The notes under the pieces are model-generated. The model saw nothing but the letters and a program-made list of their open reading frames with translations. It was not told where the DNA came from and did not search any database. The position numbers and the translations under genes were made by a program. A stretch of DNA of 6,820 bases from NCBI GenBank assembly GCA_022616575.1, contig JAKEEN010000156.1, forward strand, positions 1 to 6,820, in the 5' to 3' direction. Source of the DNA: Flammeovirgaceae bacterium (GTDB taxonomy: Bacteria > Bacteroidota > Bacteroidia > Cytophagales > Cyclobacteriaceae). Shown piece after piece: positions 1 through 5,978 of the stretch (position 1 is its first letter; every line of letters starts with the position of its first letter).

Positions 1-1314
1 ATCAGTAATGGATGTGTTGACAATTTTCACATACTGCGCATCTTTCCTCAGGCGTGTGCCTCGACAATCAGGACATGTAGTTCTTCCGCGATAACGTGAT
101 AACATAACGCGGTATTGAATTTTGTGTGTCTTTGACTCGAGGTATTTAAAGAATCCGTGAATGCCATCGAAATATTCATTGCCATTCCAGAGTAGGTCGC
201 GTTGAGCCTGGGTAAGTTCATGGTAAGGCCGGTGAATTGGGAAGTCAAATTTGATTCCATTTTTCAGCAACGGTTTCTGCCATTCGCCCATCGTTTCACT
301 TCGCCATGGAGCAATAGCACCTTCGTATACGGAAAGGCTTTTATCCGGGATTACAAGGTCTTCATCAATACCTAATATCTTTCCAAAACCTTCACAAGTC
401 TGGCAAGCCCCATAAGGGTTATTGAAACTGAAGAAATTTACAGACGGTTCGGTGAAGGTCATTCCATCCATTTCAAATCGATCATTGAAATGCATAGGTT
501 TTCTCCCTTCTGCATACACTACGCATTCTCCCTCCCCTTCAAAGAAAGCAGTTTGAACAGAGTCTGATAAGCGAAACACGGTATCTTCATCGCCCACATT
601 TACCGAAGCCCGGTCTATCAAAATTTCAATTTTCTTATCGGTGAAGGCGGGTTTTTTTGTGGCAGTTTTCTTTTTCCCCTCCGGTACTGAAGGGTTCAAT
701 AGTTCTTCAATGAATTGAACTTCGCCATCTACCAACACGCGAGCGAACCCCTTGCTTAGCAACAGGTTTAGTTCATCGGCAATCTTTCTGCCTTTTTTGA
801 AATGCAAGGGGCTTGCAATCATTACCCGGGTACTCTGATCCAGTTTATTAATTGCATCCACCACATCTGTAACCGAATCCTTTTTTACTTCCTTGCCGCT
901 GATTGGTGAATATGTTTTGCCAATGCGTGCGAAAAGTAACTTCAGGTAGTCGTAAATTTCAGTGGTTGTTCCTACGGTAGATCTTGGATTGCGTGTGTTC
1001 ACCTTCTGCTCAATGGCAATGGCGGGAGAAACACCCTTAATATAATCCACTTCTGGTTTTTCCATCCTGCCTAAAAATTGGCGAGCATAAGAACTCAGGC
1101 TTTCCACATACATGCGTTGCCCTTCGGCAAAGAGTGTATCAAAGGCAAGAGACGATTTACCAGAACCCGAAAGCCCTGAGATTACCACGAGCTTGTTTCT
1201 CGGAATTGCCACGCTCAGGTTTTTCAAATTGTTAACCCGCGCCCGTTTAATAATGATATACTCCTTAGGGTCGAGTGTATCAAGGTGCGAATCGTCCTGT
1301 GGATATAGCGTCAT
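1..1314 (-). CDS. uvrA: UvrABC excinuclease subunit A, N-terminal part (truncated by window edge)
   Basis: UvrA is the damage-recognition ATPase of nucleotide excision repair. It dimerises, loads UvrB on damaged DNA and belongs to the ABC ATPase superfamily. The visible 438 residues start at an ATG (1312-1314) and run in frame to the window edge; the full protein is usually about 940-950 residues, so roughly half is here. The Walker A motif GLSGSGKS is at residues 47-54. The UvrA signature after it is clear: [12 protein letters not shown] at 71-82 and the Q-loop region [15 protein letters not shown] at 102-116. The UvrB-binding/signature-insert region follows. [17 protein letters not shown] (295-311) and CPDC (414-417) are the family's cysteine motifs. 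The first CxxC expected before the FSFNNP motif is absent. A hairpin separates this gene from the upstream same-strand gene, so it probably has its own promoter. The identification is certain. Confidence 0.98.
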   Translation of the reverse strand, partial: MTLYPQDDSHLDTLDPKEYIIIKRARVNNLKNLSVAIPRNKLVVISGLSGSGKSSLAFDTLFAEGQRMYVESLSSYARQFLGRMEKPEVDYIKGVSPAIAIEQKVNTRNPRSTVGTTTEIYDYLKLLFARIGKTYSPISGKEVKKDSVTDVVDAINKLDQSTRVMIASPLHFKKGRKIADELNLLLSKGFARVLVDGEVQFIEELLNPSVPEGKKKTATKKPAFTDKKIEILIDRASVNVGDEDTVFRLSDSVQTAFFEGEGECVVYAEGRKPMHFNDRFEMDGMTFTEPSVNFFSFNNPYGACQTCEGFGKILGIDEDLVIPDKSLSVYEGAIAPWRSETMGEWQKPLLKNGIKFDFPIHRPYHELTQAQRDLLWNGNEYFDGIHGFFKYLESKTHKIQYRVMLSRYRGRTTCPDCRGTRLRKDAQYVKIVNTSITD

Positions 1315-1328
1315 TTTCTGGTTGTGGC

Positions 1329-1336
1329 CAAAAATA
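1329..1336 (-). promoter_or_regulatory. Candidate -7 box for uvrA
   Basis: On the minus strand, TATTTTTG is an exact match to the Bacteroidota -7 consensus TAnnTTTG and lies 14 nt upstream of the uvrA ATG. The nearest upstream TTTG is 25 nt away, longer than the usual 17-23, so the -33 element is not convincing. The box is the same sequence as the T tract of the hairpin terminator. Confidence 0.35.
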
Positions 1337-1362
1337 CGAACACCACCTATCCGGTGGTGTTC
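1329..1362 (-). terminator. Intrinsic terminator between the acidic-protein gene and uvrA
   Basis: Read on the minus strand, a perfect 10-bp stem (GAACACCACC with GGTGGTGTTC, loop GGATA) is followed by GTATTTTTGG. It begins 19 nt after the TGA of the 128-residue gene and ends 14 nt before the uvrA ATG. The stem and T tract fit a Rho-independent terminator for the upstream gene. The T run is short and interrupted (TATTTTTG), so termination may be partial. Confidence 0.6.
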
Positions 1363-1381
1363 AAAATTTTAATTAAAATTA

Positions 1382-1768
1382 TCAATTATCGAAATCCGGA
1401 TCGTAGCTGGCTTCTTTGCTGTTACGACTGCCACCCTCATCGTCATAATCACCCCCGCCCTCACTTTCGAAATCACTTTCACTGCTTCCGTAATCATCCC
1501 CATCCCCATCGCTTGAGCTATCAAATTCCTGCGGTTTGCCCGACTCAACATCATACTCACCCTCGCTGTTTTTGGTGGTGGGTACCTTTACCAGGTAGGT
1601 AGAGTCTTCCGTTTCGAGTGGAAAAACAAAAATGGGCTCTTTTTTAGCGTTGGTAATACGGGTTACGCTGCCGTCATATCCGTTCGGATACTGCCTTTTT
1701 ATCAATTCCTTTAAATCTTCGCTCAGGTTTTCGAGACTTTTAATAACCTTCTTCTTACTGGTGGCCAT
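1382..1768 (-). CDS. Conserved-looking 128-residue protein with acidic C-terminal tail, function unknown
   Basis: I recognise the general type (small Bacteroidota proteins starting MAxxKKVIKSLENL and ending in an acidic stretch) but know no function. Residues 1-30 are a basic then helical segment (KSLENLSEDLKELIKRQYPNG). Residues 31-65 look like a small beta-rich domain (VTRITNAKKEPIFVFPLETEDSTYLVKV). Residues 81-128 are low complexity, with 18 Asp/Glu against 2 Arg/Lys, plus many Gly and Ser. There is no signal peptide or membrane segment, so it is probably cytoplasmic. The ATG at 1766-1768 is preferred over an in-frame ATG 27 codons upstream, because that extension (MQNFCKKSCQHQ...) looks like intergenic DNA and the lysine-rich MATSKKK start is typical. 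The gene diverges from the sigma factor operon and ends at its own terminator before uvrA. The antisense frames here are His/Pro-rich shadows of the acidic codons. Confidence 0.8.
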   Translation of the reverse strand: MATSKKKVIKSLENLSEDLKELIKRQYPNGYDGSVTRITNAKKEPIFVFPLETEDSTYLVKVPTTKNSEGEYDVESGKPQEFDSSSDGDGDDYGSSESDFESEGGGDYDDEGGSRNSKEASYDPDFDN

Positions 1769-1795
1769 ATTGGGTTTAGACGAAAAAATCGAAGA

Positions 1796-1827
1796 CAAAT
1801 ACATACAGAAAATTTGGTGCTGGCAAG
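1796..1827 (-). promoter_or_regulatory. Weak candidate promoter for the acidic-tail protein gene
   Basis: On the minus strand, CTTG (3 of 4 against TTTG) is followed after 20 nt by TGTATTTG (5 of the 6 fixed bases of TAnnTTTG; the A is missing). The box is about 27 nt upstream of the ATG at 1768. The match is imperfect and in AT-rich DNA, so this is only a suggestion. Confidence 0.3.
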
Positions 1828-1833
1828 ATTTTT

Positions 1834-1848
1834 TGCAAAAATTTTGCA
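1834..1848. repeat. 15-bp perfect palindrome in the divergent intergenic region
   Basis: TGCAAAAATTTTGCA is a perfect inverted repeat (7-bp arms, one central base). It covers the -33 box of the candidate sigma-operon promoter and lies 66 bp upstream of the divergent gene. It could be an operator, but its AT richness makes chance occurrence possible. Confidence 0.4.
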
Positions 1849-1873
1849 CAGTAAACGAAAGTTTTTACCTTTT
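1843..1873 (+). promoter_or_regulatory. Candidate promoter for the sigma factor operon
   Basis: TTTG (1843-1846) and TACCTTTT (1866-1873; one mismatch to TAnnTTTG) are spaced by exactly 19 nt, the preferred Bacteroidota spacing. A start site near 1880 would give a leader of about 65 nt before the ATG at 1945. The -33 box lies inside a 15-bp palindrome. Confidence 0.5.
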
Positions 1874-1944
1874 CAGAACCAATCGAATTAATAACCAAAT
1901 CCCGCAATATCGAAAGCACCTCTACGTTACTAAACTGAACGCAA

Positions 1945-2598
1945 ATGATTGACAGCAGATTCAGCGACAGCCAGTTGGTTTCGCTCTATCAACAAGGTAA
2001 CGAAGAAGCTTTTGAAATGCTCTTACACCGACACAAGTCCAGGCTCTATACTGCCATATACCTGATCGTAAAAGATCGGTACGTAGCCGAAGACCTCCTG
2101 CAAGAAACATTTATTAAGGCCGTAAACACAATACGTGACGGTCGTTATAATGAAGAGGGTAAATTTTTCCCCTGGATGAGTCGCATTGCAAATAATTTGG
2201 CCATTGACCATTTCAGAAAGTGCAAGCGTTACCCGGAGGTTGTGCTTGAAGACGGAAGCCGGGTATTTAATTCCATGGAATTTGTATCGGCCTCGGAAGA
2301 AGACAAACAGTTGATGAAAGACACACGCACGAAATTGCGTGACTTTATAAAAGAGCTACCAGAAGAACAAAAACAAGTGCTGATCATGCGGCATTTCCTG
2401 AAAATGAGTTTCCAGGAAATTGCTGAGCGCACAGAAGTGAGTATCAATACGGCTTTGGGGCGGATGCGCTATGCGCTGATCAATCTGAGAAAGAAAATGA
2501 TCAAAAACCATATTGCCTATGATAAAGACCTTTACACAAAACGACCTGATCAGGTATTTATACCACGAGACTACGGAGGAGGAGGAGAGGGAAATTAA
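1945..2598 (+). CDS. ECF-like sigma-70 family RNA polymerase sigma factor
   Basis: This is a 217-residue alternative sigma factor with only the sigma-2 and sigma-4 domains. Sigma-2 spans about residues 20-95: EEAFEMLLHRHKSRLYTAIY, then the core-binding region AEDLLQETFIKA (48-59), then the -10 recognition/melting region FFPWMSRIANNLAIDHFRK (74-92). After a linker (96-127), sigma-4 spans about 128-183 with a helix-turn-helix (MSFQEIAERTEVSINTALGRMRYAL, 154-178) that would read the -35 region. Family members usually end soon after INLRK. Here about 30 further residues follow, ending GGGGEGN, and residues 192-217 are encoded by DNA that also encodes the start of the next gene. That tail is probably not functional. 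The ATG at 1945 begins just before the conserved N-terminal helix. The gene forms a two-gene rightward operon with the small protein below. Its target promoters cannot be inferred. Confidence 0.95.
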   Translation: MIDSRFSDSQLVSLYQQGNEEAFEMLLHRHKSRLYTAIYLIVKDRYVAEDLLQETFIKAVNTIRDGRYNEEGKFFPWMSRIANNLAIDHFRKCKRYPEVVLEDGSRVFNSMEFVSASEEDKQLMKDTRTKLRDFIKELPEEQKQVLIMRHFLKMSFQEIAERTEVSINTALGRMRYALINLRKKMIKNHIAYDKDLYTKRPDQVFIPRDYGGGGEGN

Positions 2599-2746
2599 TA
2601 AAGCCCTGTTTACGGACTCAGATTTGAAAGCTTCCTACCAGGAATTGTGCGCAACCAAAAAGCAATTGGATGAAGCGCAATTGGAACCTTCAGCTCAGAC
2701 TGTATTAAATATTATGAGCTACGTACGTAGCCAGAGCACAAAGTAG
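2519..2746 (+). CDS. Small 75-residue sigma-factor partner, candidate anti-sigma factor
   Basis: The protein starts MIKTFTQNDLIRYLYHETTEEEEREI and is predicted to be largely helical, with no membrane segment and one cysteine (no zinc HC2 motif). The segment NDLIRYLYHETTEEEEREINKALFTDSDLKASYQEL resembles the N-terminal helices of anti-sigma factors, and similar small proteins follow sigma factors in Bacteroidota; I am recalling that pattern, not citing a search. The ATG at 2519-2521 gives an 80-nt overlap with the end of the sigma factor gene in another frame. A TTG two codons upstream is possible but less likely. Overlap and shared direction suggest translational coupling. Function as an anti-sigma or stabilising partner is inference. 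The TAG at 2744-2746 directly abuts the stop of the convergent gene. Confidence 0.8.
   Translation: MIKTFTQNDLIRYLYHETTEEEEREINKALFTDSDLKASYQELCATKKQLDEAQLEPSAQTVLNIMSYVRSQSTK
2718..2731. repeat. 14-bp perfect palindrome near the convergent gene ends
   Basis: GCTACGTACGTAGC is self-complementary and could fold as a 5-bp stem with a GTAC loop. It is inside the 3' end of the small partner gene, 15 nt before that gene's stop. No T run follows on the plus strand. On the minus strand AT-rich sequence follows, so it could weakly terminate the leftward transcript. Confidence 0.4.
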
Positions 2747-3151
2747 TTACTGATTTACCCGTTCGACTTTCGTAATAAAGTACTTGGTATCGCCACGCCA
2801 GGGTATTGTAATATAGCGCTCTACGTAATGTAAACTTACGCGCTCACCGGTTAGCGAGGCCTGTTCAAGCATGTTGATTACTTCTGTTTCGCTGCCTTCT
2901 ACCGAGAATTCAAAAGTTTCTGAGATCGGAGTGCCGCGCGTAGCCCCGAAAGTTTGGAGGTTGAGTTGGCCCTCGTAAGTTTTAAAAAGCATCCCTTTTT
3001 TACTCACCTTTACAATCATACCTGAGCGAATGCCATCGCTGTAAGATCCAAAATAGAGGAAGCTTAAAACTCCGGCTGAGACAATAAAGAGAATGAACAA
3101 AAAACGTTTCATAATTTTTTTGATGCGCTGAAGCATCGATTGAAAGTCCAT
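2747..3151 (-). CDS. Small membrane-anchored protein, Bacteroidota family of unknown function
   Basis: A 134-residue protein with one N-terminal membrane helix (about 16-34, FLFILFIVSAGVLSFLYFG) after a basic stretch (KKIMKR). About 100 residues then face the periplasm or outer leaflet. The soluble part looks beta-rich, with the family-like blocks SYSDGIRSGMIVKVSKKGMLFKTYEGQL (36-63) and GERVSLHYVERY...PWRGDTKYFITKVE (102-130). As I recall, relatives in Bacteroidota are often labelled hypothetical or misnamed 6-phosphogluconate dehydrogenase; nothing here suggests an NADP-binding enzyme. The ATG at 3151 is used, but an ATG 13 codons later (MKRFLF, 3112) would also give a good membrane anchor. 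The gene begins 4 nt after the frr stop and so is almost certainly co-transcribed with frr. Confidence 0.85.
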   Translation of the reverse strand: MDFQSMLQRIKKIMKRFLFILFIVSAGVLSFLYFGSYSDGIRSGMIVKVSKKGMLFKTYEGQLNLQTFGATRGTPISETFEFSVEGSETEVINMLEQASLTGERVSLHYVERYITIPWRGDTKYFITKVERVNQ

Positions 3152-3155
3152 AAAA

Positions 3156-3710
3156 TTATACGGTCATAATTTCAGCTTCTTTCTTTTTCATCAGGGTATC
3201 TACTTTACTGATGAAGTCATCGGTAAGTTTTTGTACGGTTTCCTCCGCATTCTTTACATCATCTTCTGAAGCCCCTTTTACCTTTTTCAGGTGTTCATTA
3301 GTTTCTTTTCGGATAGAGCGAATACTGACACGGCCATGCTCACATTCCTGACCGACTTGCTTTACCAATTGCTTTCTGCGTTCTTCGGTAAGCATGGGCA
3401 CATTAATGATTACCTGTTGACCATCGTTTTGCGGATTAAGGCCAAGGTTAGCATCGCGTATTGCTTTTTCTATTTCAAGGATCAATCCTTTTTCCCAGGG
3501 TTTAATAAAGATGGTTCGCGCATCAGGCGTTGTCATTGAAGAGACCTGGTTGAGCGGAGACATGGCGCCATAATAAGAAACCTGAATGCCATCGAGCATA
3601 GCAGGATTTGCCTTACCGGCCCGAATCTTGGTAAGCTCATGCCCCACATGATTCAGGGCTTTATTCATCAGGTCTTTTGCTTCTTCAATATATAGTTCTA
3701 ATTCTTCCAT
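3156..3710 (-). CDS. frr: Ribosome recycling factor
   Basis: RRF works with EF-G to split the post-termination ribosome in the cytoplasm. The 184-residue length is standard (about 185). Recognisable blocks are KIRAGKANPAMLDGIQVSYYG (28-48), PLNQVSSMTTPDARTIFIKPW (52-72), the EIEKAIRDANLGLNPQNDG region (79-97), and PMLTEERRKQLVKQVGQECEHGRVSIRSIRKETNEHLKK (105-143). The last, with the C-terminal helices, forms the long three-helix bundle, and its conserved arginines contact the ribosome. The ATG at 3708-3710 fits the family's start. It follows pyrH by 64 nt, the common bacterial order, and is followed at 4 nt by the small membrane protein gene. The 64-nt spacer contains tandem heptamer repeats. 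Confidence 0.98.
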   Translation of the reverse strand: MEELELYIEEAKDLMNKALNHVGHELTKIRAGKANPAMLDGIQVSYYGAMSPLNQVSSMTTPDARTIFIKPWEKGLILEIEKAIRDANLGLNPQNDGQQVIINVPMLTEERRKQLVKQVGQECEHGRVSIRSIRKETNEHLKKVKGASEDDVKNAEETVQKLTDDFISKVDTLMKKKEAEIMTV

Positions 3711-3715
3711 AACTT

Positions 3716-3772
3716 TTAAGACTTAAGACATAAATATCAAGGCTACAATTTAACCATTTAACGATTAACGAT
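3716..3772. repeat. Two sets of short tandem heptamers in the pyrH-frr spacer
   Basis: TTAAGAC occurs twice in direct tandem (3716-3729). TAACGAT occurs twice in tandem (3759-3772), preceded by the near copy TAACCAT (3751-3757, separated by one T). Both sets fall in the 64-bp gap between the pyrH stop and the frr start. No function is evident; slippage in AT-rich DNA is the simplest origin. Confidence 0.5.
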
Positions 3773-3774
3773 AA

Positions 3775-4482
3775 TTAACTAATCAACGTACCCGCTTCTT
3801 CACCTTTGGCCACTTTCAATAAATTGCCTTTTTTATTCATATCGAAAACGATGATGGGCAGTTTGTTCTCCATACACAGGGTAAAGGCTGTCATGTCCAT
3901 AATGTTCAGGTTCTTTTCGTATGCTTCCTGGAAAGAAAGTTTACTATAGCGAACTGCATCCGGAAATTTCTCAGGATCTTTTGTATAAACACCATCCACA
4001 CGGGTCCCTTTTAATACCACATCGGCCTGTACTTCAATAGCACGAAGACTGGCCGTTGAGTCGGTTGTGAAATATGGATTGCCGATGCCTGCTCCAAAGA
4101 TTACAATTCTTCCTTTTTCTAAATGTCGGATTGCCCTTCTGCGAATGAAAGGTTCGCATACTTGTTCCATTTTAATACCGGCCATCAACCTCGTGTACAT
4201 GCCGTGTCGCTCCAGGGCACTTTGCAGAGCCATGGCGTTGATCACCGTGGCGAGCATGCCCATATAGTCGCCCTGCACCCTGTCAATTCCTAACGTTTCC
4301 GCCTGGCCACCTCTAAAGATATTGCCACCCCCGATCACAATCGAAAGTTCAACGCCTTGTTCTTTTACTAACTGAATTTCCGCTGCATATTGTTCAAGTA
4401 CAGTAGGGTCGATATTGGTGGACTTGGAAGAACCTTGCAGGGCTTCGCCACTAAGTTTTAAAAGAATACGTTTATACTTCAT
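3775..4482 (-). CDS. pyrH: Uridylate (UMP) kinase
   Basis: PyrH phosphorylates UMP to UDP with ATP in pyrimidine nucleotide synthesis. It is a cytoplasmic hexamer of the amino-acid-kinase fold, unrelated to eukaryotic UMP/CMP kinases. The 235-residue protein is full length. Visible motifs are KLSGEAL (9-15, phosphate binding), GGGNIFRG (51-58), [13 protein letters not shown] (71-83, UMP binding), [13 protein letters not shown] (130-142), ADVVLKGT (153-160), the [14 protein letters not shown] block (163-176), and MDMTAF (195-200). The ATG at 4480-4482 yields the canonical [13 protein letters not shown] start. Neighbours are frr downstream and a histidine kinase gene 100 nt upstream on the same strand. 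A candidate promoter in that gap suggests pyrH-frr can be expressed on its own. The rpsB-tsf genes that often precede pyrH in other phyla are not here. Confidence 0.98.
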   Translation of the reverse strand: MKYKRILLKLSGEALQGSSKSTNIDPTVLEQYAAEIQLVKEQGVELSIVIGGGNIFRGGQAETLGIDRVQGDYMGMLATVINAMALQSALERHGMYTRLMAGIKMEQVCEPFIRRRAIRHLEKGRIVIFGAGIGNPYFTTDSTASLRAIEVQADVVLKGTRVDGVYTKDPEKFPDAVRYSKLSFQEAYEKNLNIMDMTAFTLCMENKLPIIVFDMNKKGNLLKVAKGEEAGTLIS

Positions 4483-4525
4483 GAATGGGGAGTTGATTTA
4501 AAAATTTCAGAACATTAAAATCGGG

Positions 4526-4556
4526 TAAAGTTACAATAGGCTTTTAGTTCAGCAAT
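4526..4556 (-). promoter_or_regulatory. Candidate promoter for pyrH-frr
   Basis: On the minus strand, ATTG (one mismatch to TTTG) is followed after 19 nt by TAACTTTA (one mismatch to TAnnTTTG). The -7 box ends 43 nt upstream of the pyrH ATG, within the 100-nt gap after the histidine kinase stop. The spacing is ideal and each half has one mismatch. Confidence 0.45.
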
Positions 4557-4582
4557 TTCTATCGGATTATTTTAGTCACAAT

Positions 4583-5959
4583 TTAATCCTGACAAGGAAG
4601 TTCAATACAAAAACGAACAGCCTTGGATTGATCCGGATCGAGATAGATTTTGCCTCCATTCAGTCTTACAAAGTGAGCTGCCATCGCCAGGCCTATGCCG
4701 GTTCCTTTTTCTCCCTGGCTACCGGGGCTTGATGTGGTTTGATAGCTGAACAATTTGCTTTGCACTTCCATAGGAACCGGATTGCCTTCATTGGAAACTT
4801 TAATCATCGCCTTTCCATTTTGGTTGAAGGCGGTTAACTCAATCACAGAATCTTTTTTGGCAAACTTTAATGCATTGGAAATTAAATTACCAATGGCAAT
4901 ACGAATCATGTCATCATCTGCATAAACGTGAAGTGAATCATCGGCTTTGAGATTGAATTTGAGCGACCGCTCTTCCGCCACAGGCTGGTATAGTAAGATT
5001 TTAAGTTCAAGAATTTTTTTCACTTTTAATTTCTGTTTCTCAAGCACAAACCCGTTCATCTGTGTGCGAGACCAGCGAACCAGCCCAAAGAACAGGTTTG
5101 AGACACTGTCAAAACGCTTACTTAGTTCATCAAAAAAAGGTTTAAGCCCTTCCGAACTGATATGGCCTTTGGCTTGTAAATTCAAGAGTACACCAAGTGA
5201 ATTGAGTGGTTCAGAGATATCATGCGATAAAAAAGAAATGATCTTATTTTTTTGCTGATTAAGTTCCTCTACCAGTTTTTTTTGCTCAGCTAGTTCCTTG
5301 AATTGCAGAAAATTTCTTCGCCTTCTTCCTTCAAGCACAATACCGATAATCTGCGTATAAATGAAAATCGAAAAAATATGTGGGTATTGGCTAAAATAAA
5401 ATGAGTCAATCCGTATTACCTGCGAGAAGAAAAGAAAGGTGGCAAGGCATAGCGAATTAAACATCAGTGCATGTCTGAAATGCAACCCGCTGGCTGTTAC
5501 AATCATTACAAAAATGAGAAACATCAGGTTGGTTAAATAGTATGCCGGCATGTTGGCAAAAGTTGCTGTAATCATGGCTGACACGAAAGACATGAGGGCA
5601 ATAAGGGCAACAAAAAAGTGGATTAATGTAGACGAAAGTCTTTTTGTGTATGAGTATATCATAACAGACATGCTCACAAGTAAGAGTGTAGTGCGCGTCC
5701 AAAGCACTACATTGAAATCCACATCGCGGTAGAAATCGATGAGAAGAAAGAGCGACATTCCGAAGAGAGTAATAAATGTCACAAGCCTTAGCAGGATGAG
5801 GTTGGAGGGTTTTAGGAAGACCGCGTACTCCTTTTCAAGATCGGGGTCAAACTTCCATAGATATGAATAGCGGTTGAGGAATGAGCGCTTTCGATTGCTC
5901 TCTAATTTGTTTATTGAATTATTGTCCTGCGGAGTAGGCTGTTCACTTTCGTCTGGCAT
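4583..5959 (-). CDS. Six-TM membrane sensor histidine kinase
   Basis: A 458-residue inner-membrane histidine kinase. After a polar cytoplasmic N-terminus (1-50) come about six hydrophobic segments (roughly 52-75, 87-104, 111-133, 140-156, 164-181, 194-210) with short loops. The sensor is therefore probably embedded in the membrane rather than a periplasmic domain. A basic stretch (GRRRR, 211-215) and a helical linker (218-241) lead to the H-box FLSHDISEPLNSL, with His246 the predicted phosphorylation site. The ATP-binding domain has the N-box IAIGNLISNALKFA (354-367), a variant G1 box VSNEGNPVP (388-396, Asn where Asp is usual) and the G2 box EKGTGIGLAMA (416-426). The C-terminus GGKIYLDPDQSKAVRFCIELP is typical of HATPase domains. 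There is no receiver domain and no response regulator in the window, so it is an orphan kinase here. It begins 19 nt after the biotin carrier stop, suggesting one transcript. The stimulus is unknown. Confidence 0.93.
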   Translation of the reverse strand: MPDESEQPTPQDNNSINKLESNRKRSFLNRYSYLWKFDPDLEKEYAVFLKPSNLILLRLVTFITLFGMSLFLLIDFYRDVDFNVVLWTRTTLLLVSMSVMIYSYTKRLSSTLIHFFVALIALMSFVSAMITATFANMPAYYLTNLMFLIFVMIVTASGLHFRHALMFNSLCLATFLFFSQVIRIDSFYFSQYPHIFSIFIYTQIIGIVLEGRRRRNFLQFKELAEQKKLVEELNQQKNKIISFLSHDISEPLNSLGVLLNLQAKGHISSEGLKPFFDELSKRFDSVSNLFFGLVRWSRTQMNGFVLEKQKLKVKKILELKILLYQPVAEERSLKFNLKADDSLHVYADDDMIRIAIGNLISNALKFAKKDSVIELTAFNQNGKAMIKVSNEGNPVPMEVQSKLFSYQTTSSPGSQGEKGTGIGLAMAAHFVRLNGGKIYLDPDQSKAVRFCIELPCQD

Positions 5960-5978
5960 GTTTGTTATTTAGCCTCGT

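Noticed and set aside
1338..1362. LexA/SOS box upstream of uvrA, because the palindrome has GAAC and GTTC ends
   Set aside because: GAAC and GTTC are 17 nt apart, not the 4 nt of the Gram-positive LexA site, and the 10-bp arms plus T tract fit a terminator better.
1324..1602. A plus-strand open frame rich in His and Pro opposite the acidic-tail gene
   Set aside because: It is the antisense reading of GAT/GAA/TCG-type codons of the acidic protein; composition is odd, it has no homology I recognise, and the minus-strand reading is much more protein-like.
1632..1952. Plus-strand open frame across the divergent intergenic region
   Set aside because: It overlaps the opposite gene and the sigma factor promoter, and its sequence has no recognisable domain.
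2573..2591. GGAGGAGGAGGAG run as a Shine-Dalgarno sequence
   Set aside because: No start codon lies at a suitable distance in a sensible frame, Bacteroidota rarely use such sites, and the run is explained by the Glu codons of the small partner protein.
3291..3539. Plus-strand open frame inside frr
   Set aside because: It is wholly antisense to a clear ribosome recycling factor, with no support of its own.
4947..5258. Plus-strand open frame opposite the kinase domain
   Set aside because: Antisense to the H-box and ATPase-proximal region of the histidine kinase; it looks like a shadow.
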